A stretch of 64,000 nt of DNA from positions 865,876 to 929,875 of the forward strand of contig MU001676.1 of NCBI GenBank assembly GCA_010093515.1, read 5' to 3'. The notes under the pieces are model-generated. The model made no database searches and was not told the DNA's origin. It was given only the letters and a program-made list of their open reading frames with translations. This document shows, piece after piece, positions 13,122 through 23,884 of the stretch. The stretch's first letter is position 1. Each line of letters begins with the position of its first letter. Position numbers and translations under genes: made by a program. Source of the stretch: Lineolata rhizophorae. Taxonomy: Eukaryota; Ascomycota; Dothideomycetes; Lineolatales; Lineolataceae.

Positions 13122-14071
13122 TGGCCTTACGCAGCAGCAGCGCGGGGAGTATGTAGGTGGAAAGGTAAGGTTGTAGCAGAGTGCGGTGCAAGGCTGATAG
13201 CTTAGTAGGAGAGGTCGTCTGGATCCTTCTTTTCCGGAGCGGCAGGGATGCGCGCGGCTTTCACGTCGCGAGAGGAAGGGCCCTTTTTGCGTATCGCACG
13301 TACAGAGCATGTACTGGGACCCGGTCGAAGGAAGCTTTGCTAGCGCTGCCGACTCGACGAGGGGACCATGTGGGTGGTGGCAGTGGTGGTAGTGGTGGGC
13401 CGAAATTTTGTGGGGGAACTGGTGCTTCGCTCGCCTGGGGCCATCCTAGCGCATGGATGGGAGACACGCAGAGACTCACTCCGGAGAGAGCGATGGACGG
13501 AGGACGTACCGCTGCCTTGACGCCGCGCACCAGGGAAGCCAGTCCCACGGTGTGGTACTCGTGTGTATGTATCGGGCGAGGGGGGGGAGGGGGGAGGAGG
13601 GCGGAAGGACAATCGAGCCCCGGCGCGCGTCCGCACACGGACAGCATGGATCATGGGTGCAGCGCAGCGCGCAACAGGGCCCTACTTGTTTTTCTTTTGC
13701 TTCCGCGCTGTTCGCAATCTGGGGCCGGCAATATGCTTTGTCTAACGCCACAGCCCTCAAGGGAAGTGGTACGTGCCTCGATCCTTGGCGGCTTTAACCT
13801 CAGAGGCGGGCCCCGGCCGAGCCTTGTCCCAGCCCCATCCCCCCCCTCCCCTCCCCCGAATCCCGCCGCGCGGCGGGCTCACTTCCAGTATAACTCGAGC
13901 ACTGAACCCCATCAAGTAGTCCCACCTCAGCCCAATTGCCTTGCATGCGCCCCTCCGGAGACGTCGCCGTCGCCGTCGCCAGCCTCAACCTCTCCCGCCC
14001 CAGCTCAACCCGTCTCGAGCCCGCCCCGCCCAGATAGCGCGCTTCGCCAGTCCGCCGGCCGCCTTCCCACC

Positions 14072-15797
14072 ATGGCCGACGGTGGTGCGCCGCCGCCGCT
14101 GACCGAGCCGTCCTCGGGCGAACGCGCGAGGCAGCACGAGTTGATTGCCGTCTCGGCCGCCTTTTGCGCCATGTCGAGTGCGTCAATCCCGCGACCCGTA
14201 ATGGAGTCTCAGAGGCTCTGAGAAACAAGCAAGCTCATTTCTGTTCTTCTTGTTGCAGCAATAGCACTCGCCGCGCGAATGTACTCGCGACATTTCATTG
14301 TGTGCAGTGTCGGCGTGGATGATTGGTTCATGATTTCAGGATGGGTGAGTGTATACCGAGTAAACCGAGAATCCCCGGCTATAACAACGGGGCACGCAAA
14401 CCATTTGGCCGAGGCGCGACAGCTGACGACGTTCTCTTTCTGTTTGGTATAGTTATTCGCTATTGGGTACCTCATCATGATCGCGCTCGGCGTGACGTAC
14501 GGTATGGGTTTGCATGGAACGGCCATCGCATTCAATAACATGATCGATATCCTCAAGGTAAGTGGTGCAGCGCTCGGCTAGGGCGGACGACAACGAGCAT
14601 TCGTCAGTAACCAATTCGAGGAACAGGATACGCTTGCCATCGAAGTCATCTATTATTTTGCCATTTACGCTATCAAAATGTCCATTCTTTTTCAATATCT
14701 TCGGTTCGGTACGGATCCTATCGTCCCGGCTTCGCCGACTGCAACTGCTTTGCTAACCGCTTTATCGCAGCCGTCACTCGCAAGTTCAGGATACTATGTG
14801 TGTACACAATGGCCATTCTCAGCATCTTTATTGTCATTTGCTTCATTGTCACCATGGCGCAGTGTATCCCTCTCAAGGAGATGTGGGACCTCCTGGAGGC
14901 GGTCGAGGGCAAATGCATCAACACCACCGCATTCTTTTACAGTCTGTTCGCCCTTTCGTTTCCCTTCTTTCTGCCATATGGCCCCTGAAATATCCGTCCA
15001 CAGATCCAGTTTCTCACCGAGATTTTCCAGGCACCTCCGGCTTCAACATCGTGACCGACATCTGGATCATCGGCCTGCCCATCAGGACGCTCTCCTCGAT
15101 CCAGCGCCCGAACCGCGAGAAGCTCGCTCTCTTCGTCGTCTTCGGCATGGGTGTCTTCAGCTGCGTGGCCAGCATCGTGCGCCTGCACACAATCTACCAG
15201 TACACGCTGTCGTCGGACCCCTTCTACGACTCGGTCCAGGTGAACCTGTGGTCCATGATCGAGATCAACATCGCCATCGCCTGCGCCTCGATCCCGTCGC
15301 TCAAGCCGCTCGTCTCCAAGGCCGCCCGCGTCCGCACCCGCCAGGCCCGCTCCGGCCCCTCCACCTACGACTACAGCAAGGACGCCACCGACTTCTCCTC
15401 CTCGGCCGAGAGCGGCACCGTCCCCGGCAGCCCCGGCAGCACCCAGCAGTCCCCCTGGGCCACCGCCGTCTCCTCCCCCACCAACGTCTTCAGCATGGAC
15501 CACGTCGTCGCCTCGATGCCGCCTCCGCCGCCGCCGCCGCAGCCCTCCCCGTCCCCCCCGCCCCACGCCATCACCCGCTACGACTCCGCCTCCGACTCGA
15601 CGAGCACGGAGCGCGGGCTGCCGATTCAGGGAAGCGCACCGCCGCCGCCGCCGCCGCCGCCCAGCATCGGCGCGCCCCCGCCGCAGAGGTTCCATCGGTA
15701 TCCCCCGGACCAGGCGCGGGGGTACCAGGGCGGCGCCGGGGCGTTCTACCAGCGGCACGCGGGCGGGCCCGAGAACTACGGGCACCAGGTGGTGTGA
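14072..15797 (+). CDS. Rhodopsin-domain integral membrane protein (SAT4/PTH11-like)
   Basis: Six exons (14072-14177, 14259-14344, 14453-14557, 14627-14708, 14771-14941, 15031-15797) give 438 residues with every junction in frame. The ATG sits in an optimal context (caccatgg). Seven hydrophobic segments can be seen: ELIAVSAAFCAMSTIALAAR; the stretch around VDDWFMISGWLFAIGYL; IEVIYYFAIYAIKMSILFQY; ILCVYTMAILSIFIVICFIV; FNIVTDIWIIGLP; ALFVVFGMGVFSCVASIVRL; and WSMIEINIAIACASIPSLKP. This order and the YGMGLH loop are typical of the fungal rhodopsin-domain family, which contains the PTH11-type putative receptors; no CFEM domain precedes it. The C-terminal 150 residues are cytosolic-looking, Ser-rich and carry two Pro runs of 7-8 residues. 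Ligand and role cannot be read from the sequence. Confidence 0.9.
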
Positions 15798-18255
15798 TGG
15801 CGAATTGGAGCCGAAAGGGTGGGCTTCGGGTCGTGCTGTTTTTTTTCTTTGGCGGTTCTGCATGGTTCTGCGATACCTTGGGCTTCGGCGTAATTCTCGT
15901 TTGCTTCTTTCCTCGGGAGTTGCGGTCCGATTTGGATGTTCTTGGCGGGCGAGGTGAGGTGGTTGTTGCTTCGATAAAAGGGCCGGCCTTTGGGGGGTGT
16001 CTGAGTACTTTTGGCGTTTGAATCGTCTTGTTGGTGACGGGAGGTTGAGAATTTTTTTTTTCTTCTGAGGAGCACAGTTGGATTGAGGATCTCTGGAAAG
16101 AGTGTGTTTTAAGATGCTTGGGTGTGTGCGAGGCGTTCACTTTGGCGGAATCAGAAGTCTGCATCTTCAGGGAGCAGGTTTCAATGGCACTTTCACAAGA
16201 CGGAGATGGGAATGAACATGTCCTTCATTGGATATCGATATCACCTCGCGGTCCGGTCGGTATTTCTTTTCACCTCCTATTCCTTTCCCTAAGTTTGCCG
16301 TTCTCGCTTTACCACTTACAATCCCTGTAATCACTCTTCTCTTTGGGACTCGTTCCCCGATGCCGTGTCTTCTGCTTGTTTCTTCCGGAGTTTCTAAGTT
16401 TTCTCATGGGTTGGTTGTACGCTTTTGCATGTCTTATCACGTCTCACTCATCCGATTGTCTTCCACTGCCTTTATGTACCTGCATTCCCACGGCGGCGTA
16501 TTTCCGGCTGTTCGAATACCCCGTTCTTCTTATTACCTTCCGGATAGCGACCGCACAACCTCCCAGAATGCCGGGCACAAGAGCCCACTGATTTCAGTCG
16601 CAAGGACCGACCGGTTCTCCTGCGCAGCAAAATGATTGGAGGAGCTGGCCGGGCGGTTTTGGACTACCGATGATCTAGGAAGCTCTGTTATCACTGGCGC
16701 GCAGGCTGGGCTACCACACGTGCTCTCGCCGCCTGTCTCAAGGTAAACATCACACGACATGGGCCCCTCTGGGGGGCCTCGCGGTCGCATCCTCTTTGGA
16801 TTCGGAAAGGGCTGGTGCACCACTCATGGTCCGTCGGAACGCGAACAGTCAGTTCGGAGCGCCAAGCCCCACTCAAGATTGGGAAAGGGGAGCGTGGCTT
16901 CCCCCTAGCCGCACGGCTCCAAGATAGCTAGGCCAAAGTTAAAAACGAAATGAATGAACCGATAAATTCAAAACATTACGTGCGAAAGGGAAGAAAGGTG
17001 AGAGGGAAAAGTCAATCGGATCTCTCGTGATGATTAGGAGGGCGGCGAATGGCTGCGAGACATCTACGACGTAAGCGCGTCGAGCGAGTCGTTCGCAGAG
17101 GTAAGGCAAGCATGAGCGCCATCGCGGCAGCTAGCGTTTCAAAACAACCCGGGGCTTGGCTGGGCTGAGATGTTCCCGTCAATGCGTGGCTCTGTGTCAT
17201 GTTCGGGAGGTGATCAAGGTACATGCAAGAAGAAAGGGCCTAAAGATGGAACGCAAGACTCGCTGGTTGGGTCCTACGTGAGTTGGAGCGCGCAGAGCAA
17301 GCGCCTCGGCCAATGGTGTCCCGCACAGCCAGATCGTGCCCTTTGGGCATTTGCACCACACACCACCCAGTTCGATATGCAGGTAGCCACCGCGTGGCAC
17401 GACTGCCAGGTCGGACGATCCTAGGCTCCAATCAGCGTGCGCTCTGCACGTATGTACGGCAACCTCCCCGAGCAAGCAGCAAAAGCCGCAAACGCATCCA
17501 TCCGCCCACAGCGCCCAGGGGGATCCGCGCGCGCTGCCGCCCCCGCCAGCGGGAAGCGGCCCGGGGACAAGGCGCATCGCCCGAATCCCGGGGCTCCCAG
17601 GGGTCCCGCCTACAGCACTTACGACAAGATCCGCTTCGCCGGCTTTTGGACGAGTTCGACGAAGGCAACGGCAGCCGCCGTGGCTATTTCGCGATGGCCT
17701 CCATGAGCATCGCCGACGAGGGTCGAAGTCTGGCCAGGGCCTTCTCCGTCTCTGTAGCGTCTTAAAACAAGAGTCGATGCCTGCTCGCCATCCTCGCCCT
17801 CCACTCACCTTTCACCCCTCCCAGGCTTTGCTCGTTATCTCCCTCTCTCTCGCGAGACGCTTGTCGACTCAGCTTACTCGCCATCCTCCCAAGCAGCACG
17901 ACCAAGGGCGGGCCCTTCAAAAACTCTGTCTTGCAAGCCTTGGCGCGATCAGAGGCGACTGGCTCCTGGAAAAAGAGGGACACTTTGACGAACGCATCGG
18001 TCTACAAGGAGCTGGCGGACACTTTTATATCACCAAGACAGTTCCTGTGGCGTCCTGCACAGCTTGGGCAACCACCGGACCGCGGATTGGAACAATCACA
18101 GGCCATGCCAATGTGCCGAGACCGGCACGGCGGCATCAACACATTCCTCCCCTGTAAGGCGTTTCCCGCAGCTACGATTCGACGAACGAGGCCGACTGGC
18201 CATAGATACAAGTTACAGACTAGATACAGCAGGACGAAATATCCAGGACGGTTAG
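15798..18255. other. Spacer between the rhodopsin-domain gene and the kinase pseudogene
   Basis: The first 300-500 bases are T-rich and probably hold the 3' UTR of the membrane-protein gene. The rest is GC-rich with short unsupported frames (for example 17197-17808 minus and 17283-17765 plus overlap each other). No domain, tRNA or repeat was recognised. Confidence 0.55.
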
Positions 18256-20109
18256 TTACATATACATCTCTTCATTCATGTCGTCCCATGGCCAGTGAGC
18301 CATGACCTCCTCGCGCTCTTTGGCCGACTCGGCCCACCCCAACGCCTGCTCCTTGCGCTCCTTCAAGGAAGCCACGGCAAACTCGTAGTCCTCAGTCGGT
18401 ACCCAGCCGTCTTCCCCAACGCCGCACACGGACTGTATGAACTCGAAGCCCCTGCTCGCTTGACTCAGCTCTTTATTCAGCTCCGCCATCTCGCGCAGGT
18501 CCTTGGCATCAAACCCGAAGGGACACGGCACGCCTCCGCCCGTAAGCTCGTCCCACCTCTCCGTGGCTTGAATGAGCGCAGCCCTCAGCTCGGAGCTCTC
18601 ACCCTCCCACGGGGCGCCAGCGTGTAGGAAGAGACGGCCACGGAGCGCGTACAAGTCGTCCGTGAAGGCGGCGTAGTGGAGCTGGTTGCACTCCTTCGTG
18701 CTGGTAACGTAATGATAGTGAACGAGGCGAAGACGGTAGAGATACACCTCGCTGGCTCGCTTAGCTCCTCTCAACTCGTTGAAGTTCTCCGGCAGCGAGG
18801 GCGGCATCATAGACTGGGAGACGCTATCTCCGTGGTTCTGGAGGCGTTAGGGAACGCCGGCGAGGAGAAACACAGGCAGGATAGACGTGTGTTGCCAGTC
18901 AAACAGGCTGACGACATCGCAGCCGGAGTCGGGCGACCTGGAGACAAAGATGTTGTTCGGCTGGAGGTCTGGATGGCGAATGCAGAAACGACTTAAAGCG
19001 GGATCCTTAGGGACGAGTGACGACGTGATGCTGAGGTACCGCTCCAAGTTCTCGACGTGGTATGACGGCGACTGTGGCTGGTACTTGTAACTGGGCCTTC
19101 TCTCACGCCGCAATGGCAGGAGCGGTTGTCCGAAGCGCTTCAGGTATGCGATTTCCTTGTGCGCTGGTGCTGCGAGAGCTGCTTCGGCGCTTTGATCTAT
19201 AGTTCTTAGTTAGTTCGAGGGTGCGATAATGAGGACGCAGAAAGCGGCATACACGGTCCTCGGTGTACGTCGAGCTCTGTTCTTCTCCCATACCACAGTG
19301 CCAGCTTCGTGTCCGGGCCGACGCAGAAACGCCTGTCCTCCAGCGGTACGCCTAGCCCTGGAGCGACCTTCTCGAGGTCTTTGGTAGAGGCTCCCGCCGG
19401 CGGGAAATGGCAGCGACATCATTCGCAATTCGAGCCGAGTGAGCTGGCGGACGACGGAGATGACTTCCTGGTCACCGAGGCCGGGCCAGACCTCGCTGAG
19501 CTTGGCGCCTTGAACGAACTCCATAAGAATATACGGGGTTCCAGCGGCGTTGTCCGAGTCGGCCGAATACCCGTAAATCTCGGGAGCAGGGATTCCGCGG
19601 GACCGCAGGTACTCGATAGTAGCCACTTCGCTGGCGACGGCGTAGTAGTTGGGGCCCGTCACGGGGTACGGAATGCGGGCGACCACCTGCCGACCGCCGC
19701 GTAGAGCGACGACAAAGGTGCGGTTGAAACCGCCCTCAGCAAGCTTGGTCAAGCTGACGACATCCGTAAGATTTTGATCTACGGACTCGGCTGCAAGTCG
19801 ACGTAGCCCGTCGACATCGAAAGCGACCTTCCGCTCCTTGTGGTGAAGAGCGTCGTTGTAGCTGAACGATAGAGATGGCGGGTCAGAGACGTATGCGCCA
19901 GAACACAGCGCGAACGAGACTTACACCCAACGCCCCGAAGTGTAGTCGAAGAGATTGTCCTGAGACTCCACCATGGTGCACAGGGCGCGACGTGGCAGCG
20001 GACATGTTGTGGCGAAGGCGGAGCTTGGGAAGGAAGAGAAGAATGGTCGTGGAGAGACTCGAATTTTGAGCTGGTTGAAGACGATACTCGCCCTCCCAAG
20101 GCGAAACAT
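18256..20109 (-). pseudogene. Broken APH-family phosphotransferase (fungal kinase-like, Aim9-type)
   Basis: The remains read exon 1 20109-19925, exon 2 19861-19253, exon 3 19196-18256, with good GT-AG introns of 63 and 56 bp. Family hallmarks are clear: LFDYTSGRW near the start, VSLTKLAEGGFNRTF (nucleotide-binding loop), IPAPEIYGYS, the catalytic loop HPDLQPNNIFVS, the metal-binding DWQH, and the long C-terminal fungal extension (YGAGG-like ELTGGGVPCPF). The N-terminus (MFRLGRASIVFNQLK..., Arg/Ser/Phe-rich) looks like a mitochondrial presequence, as in Aim9. Two lesions break it. After PFPAGGSLY near 19384-19390 the frame moves by one (net loss equal to 2 mod 3, probably 5 bases). A TAA at 18847-18849 stands where the family normally has Gln in AGVP-Q-RLQN; the frame then continues intact to 18256. 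The stop could come from one C-to-T change at CpA. No mobile element is inserted. A sequencing error could explain the shift but hardly both lesions. Confidence 0.8.
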
Positions 20110-21512
20110 GCCAATGTAGGCTGAGTTGAGGTAGCGTGGGAGAAAGAAGGCAAGCAGCCAGCCAGCCAGCGCCCCTTCTTAAAAGCGAGAGGCTGACACA
20201 GTTTTTTCGTAGCGGGCCGGGCCGCCGAGTTCCACGGCCTCGCACAGCGCAACCAGAGCCAACCTTCTGTATGTCGTAACTGTTGTGGATACCGTAGTAG
20301 ATAGCAGCAGTAGCACGTGAGTTCGAGGCCAAGTAATGCCGGCCCCGGTTTAGCTCCGTGGATTCGTAGATCGCAGAGCACCTATAACCACCGAGTCTAT
20401 TGGCAACTGGCCGCGAGTTCAACGATGTCCTATCCAGCCGTGGGCCTGCCAGCTCTTTCCAGGAATAGTCATTTGGGGAAAGAGAGCGAGGCTACGCTCC
20501 GCCCGAATCTTCACACAGTCGACGGTCAGATGCTTGAGGCCAAAGATTGGCAACGGTTTTAGTCGCCGAGTGTGCTACTGTGCTGCTCTGCCGACCGTCA
20601 AGTGGTTCATGGGTCTACCGTCCTCAGTTGCGCACCACTGGACCAGTTCCGAATTGATTGCTGAAGGCTAGTTTCACATGGCTATGCAACGTCTGATGGG
20701 CATGCGCTCAGAACTTCTATCACGGAACTGTCCGACCTCCGCGATGCACTGTACAGCTGGGTAAACTTCAGCTGAGCCCACGTCTAGAAAAGATCATCAC
20801 CGGGCTATGCAAGATCCGGGGGAAACTCGCGCTGAGAGCTTCTATCACCAGGGTTGTCCGAGTTGCGACACGGAGCGATGCTCACCGGCGCCATACAACA
20901 CCCGGTGGGAATGGACATAGCCCATCTAGGTAAACTGGGACATCCGGGGGGGCGTCCATCACGGCCGTACAGCATCCGTTGGGAATCAACACCGCTCGGC
21001 GCAGCTCGTCTAGCTATATGGGGATGGAGAAGCACCAATCTTGTTGCAAAGCACCTACGTACATACCTAGTACGGAGTAGGTTCGACATGTCTCGCTTGC
21101 TCGCTCGCGCGGGGGCGCGGAACGGCCGGCCCGGGCCAATCGGCGCCGCGATGGCGGTTGCGGAGGGTGATTGGCGAGGTGCTGGCGCTCGGGCGGGAGC
21201 TTTGCTTTCTTGGTGCGTGGGCGTGGGGCGGGTTGTTCCGAGACATTGGAGGCATGGGAGGGGGATCCTTACGTAGGTATGTAGGCAGGAAGGTCCGGAG
21301 TAGGATTGGGGGGCAGGCGGTTGCGAGCGTGTGAAGTGCGCACGGCGTCAAGGGAGGGGGGGAGCGGCTTGCTCCGCGCTGAAGAGAGGGTTGAGGCTCT
21401 GTTTTCGGGAATCGAGTGAGTGTGTGGACATGAGGATTTTCGTGGCGCGGTTATTGATTTTCGCTCTGGCTTGAGGGATCGCCGCGATCGACATTATCGT
21501 CGGTTCGTGTGG

Positions 21513-21568
21513 ACTGGGCACTGAATACTGAGCACTGGGTACTGAGCACTGAGTGCTGGGTGCAGTGA
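21513..21568. repeat. Degenerate 7-bp tandem repeat, about 8 units
   Basis: Successive heptamers read actgggc, actgaat, actgagc, actgggt, actgagc, actgagt, gctgggt, gcagtga, so the consensus is ACTGRGY with exact 7-bp period. Noncoding context. Confidence 0.8.
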
Positions 21569-21589
21569 GGCGGTACGGAGTACGAGCAA

Positions 21590-21609
21590 CTAGGTACCTA
21601 TGTACCTAG
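21590..21609. repeat. 8-bp inverted repeat CTAGGTAC-ctat-GTACCTAG
   Basis: Perfect 8-bp arms with a 4-base loop. Part of the recurring GTAC-rich palindromes of these spacers. Confidence 0.75.
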
Positions 21610-22514
21610 ACATGGAAGGAAAAGTAAGAAGTGGAAGACCATGGATTTTCACGCCGCCCAGGCACAAAATCGCTGGAAACGTCACCACTATCCCAGTCGA
21701 AAAGATTCCAGGCCCGGCCTCTGGTGTTTCTTTACCGTGGCGCGGGCGTAGGAAGAGAACCAAGTTGAAGTTCCACCTCGTCTCTCCGGGCTGGACGCTG
21801 ACAGTTCGCAAATGGTACCGCTCGTAAATGTGAACGAAGGAGTCCACGGGCGGTCGCCGGCCTGAACCCGACGGGCAGGTAGCACTTCAAGGTTCTACGT
21901 AGTAGGTGGAACCTATGAAATGGCCTTTTGACTGGCGAGCTCCCTCGGCCCCCCACGCGCCGTTTCCATCCCTCGCCAGGAGCGCAGAAAGAAAGTTCCC
22001 GCAGCGATCCAATCCCTCCTCGCTCGAGTCAGGCCCGTCCCGTCCGGCGCCGAAGCCGTCTATAGTATGTAGCATCGGCGTTAAGTCAAACTCAACCCAT
22101 CCACATTGCATCGGCCAGGCCGACCGTGGGCAAAACAATCCCCCACCTCCCCCGACTCGTACGTAAAGTCGGCCCTACCCCGGGAACGGCGCCAAAATAG
22201 GGGCTCCGGTCCACGAAGTGACAGAGTCGCATCGCGCGTCGGCGCACGTTTCCGCTTGCGGTATACGCATCGGCGCGCCAGCGATCGGCGCTAGAAGCTT
22301 CTCGGTGCCGTTTCTTGCCTTTTACTTCGGCCGCTCGCTCGCCGTTCGAAGTGTTGCCAACTAGGTCTGTAGCACCTCTTCCTCCGCGGTCATTCGGACG
22401 ATTGAGGGCTTCTCGGATGACAGGGCTTCGGACGGCTAGCTGGAGGAATGGATCGGTTGCCCGTCCGCGGGCAGCGATGGTCGAGCGTTCGGTGTGATGG
22501 TGGTGGCGCTGTCA

Positions 22515-22571
22515 GTCCTGCCGGGGGCCGTCCGTCCTGCCGGGGGCCGTCCGTCCTGCCGGGGGCCGTCC
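22515..22571. repeat. 19-bp unit repeated three times without mismatch
   Basis: gtcctgccgggggccgtcc occurs three times head to tail (22515-22533, 22534-22552, 22553-22571). Identity of all copies suggests a recent duplication. Noncoding context. Confidence 0.9.
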
Positions 22572-22989
22572 GGAGCCTGCCGTGTCATGGTCGTGCCCGG
22601 TAAGGCTGCTAGCGCACCAGGGGCCTGGGAGACTTTGTGGTTGTTCCTGCGCCACGCGCCGGTCGTCCGAGATTGCATAGGTCCTTCGGAAGCACTGACT
22701 ACAGTACGCGCTGATTGACTCGAGCGCTAGCCGCGCGTGCGGCTTTCCCGGATCAGTTGTTCGAATTGGACATCCTAAGGCCCTTTTGTGGAGCGAAGTT
22801 GCACGATGGATCGTTTACGTCGACTTTTTGGCCTCGTGTCGTGGTAGCCGGCGTTAGCCGGAGAGTATTGGAGGAGCATTTCCACCTTCTTTATGCATCG
22901 AACGATAGTCTCACCGGGACTTGAACGTTTCAAGGCCGTCAACGAGCGGCCCCCTCCCCAACCACGAACCCCGGAACGCAGCAAGTGCT

Positions 22990-23650
22990 TGGACTACATG
23001 GGAAGCCTAGAACGGTCTTTAGGATCTGCAAGGTTATCAATGTAAGACTTCTCTTATACTATTGACACTAGGATCTTCGCTACATGAAATTCTCGCAGAC
23101 TAGGGGTAATTTATCTTTTCTTAGTTTCATTAATGAGCGTAAATCTCTTCAATATGCGAAACACCTACAATGGGACATCATTACAGCAAAACACTATCTT
23201 TAGTCGTCTACAGTATGAGTTTTTTGTGAAGATGCTTCTCTTAAGCTAAGGTATTAGATAACTTCCCCTAGCATATTAGACGGTAGTAAACTCAGGCTCA
23301 TAACGACAAACTTGGGGCATTAAACTTGAAGGTTTACTTCCTATGTTCTGGTTCGGTGGGTATGAACAGCCAAAAATGCCGGCGTGTCGAAGAGCAAACT
23401 GTAAGAAGTTCTGGGGGACATAGATTTAGAATATCTTGATTCAAAAAGAGAACATTTGATAGACCAGGGATACTAAAGTTCCTATATCACTTACAGAAAC
23501 CACCTTTCGCCTTGCGCCTTGTAAGGTTGTCGTGTGCAAATATCGCGTGGTTGGAAATAGTACGCATAAAGTCATAGTTCTTTGCAAGAGTATACCTGAT
23601 CCATAATGCCATGCTTTTGACTCGAGTACTCCCAACAATCAATAGCAATG
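22990..23650. other. AT-rich island, possible decayed repeat
   Basis: Base composition switches from GC-rich to strongly AT-rich with many TA steps and back again within about 660 bp. No frame or terminal repeat is visible. RIP-decayed transposon remains are possible but unproven; it may simply be the 3' flank of MTR3. Confidence 0.45.
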
Positions 23651-23884
23651 GTTGCCTAACCAAGCTCCAGCAATTGCTCCCAGGATCTGATACATGCCTT
23701 TTCTACATACAACGCCGACACAATGCAAACGGAGGTCTCGATCCAGGTATCAAAACAGCTCAGCCTAGTCACCACACACACATACACACACAAGCCTTGC
23801 AAACGTCCAAGACCAAGCCTAGAACCCACATTTCCAACTCTCACAACGGCGTCCGAGCCCTCACCCGACCACCATCTTTCTCTC

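Larger units (their letters stand above)
9401..14071. other. Gene-poor spacer, part 2, with microsatellites
   Basis: No recognisable coding region. Simple sequences include an A-rich tract (about 10672-10698), an ACGTACATATGTACGT palindrome (11020-11035), a (GGCT)n tract (about 12873-12898) and a (GGGC)n tract (about 13098-13121). The open frame 13181-14221 runs in frame into the rhodopsin-domain gene but its upstream part is unlike the family; the CT-rich 13900-14071 stretch is more likely that gene's 5' leader. Confidence 0.55.
20110..23884. other. Spacer with tandem repeats and an AT-rich island
   Basis: No gene recognised. 20690-21000 contains diverged direct repeats of a segment with ttctatcac and gtgggaat/ttgggaat motifs. 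21513-21568 is a 7-bp degenerate tandem, 21590-21609 an 8-bp inverted repeat and 22515-22571 a 19-bp triple repeat. About 22990-23650 is an AT-rich island with no useful frame, lying directly beyond the 3' end of MTR3. Short frames such as 22715-22924 have no recognisable content. Confidence 0.55.

Noticed and set aside
13181-14071. In-frame upstream extension of the rhodopsin-domain gene
   Set aside because: The extension is unlike the family and the ATG at 14072 has an optimal context; the CT-rich stretch before it looks like a leader.
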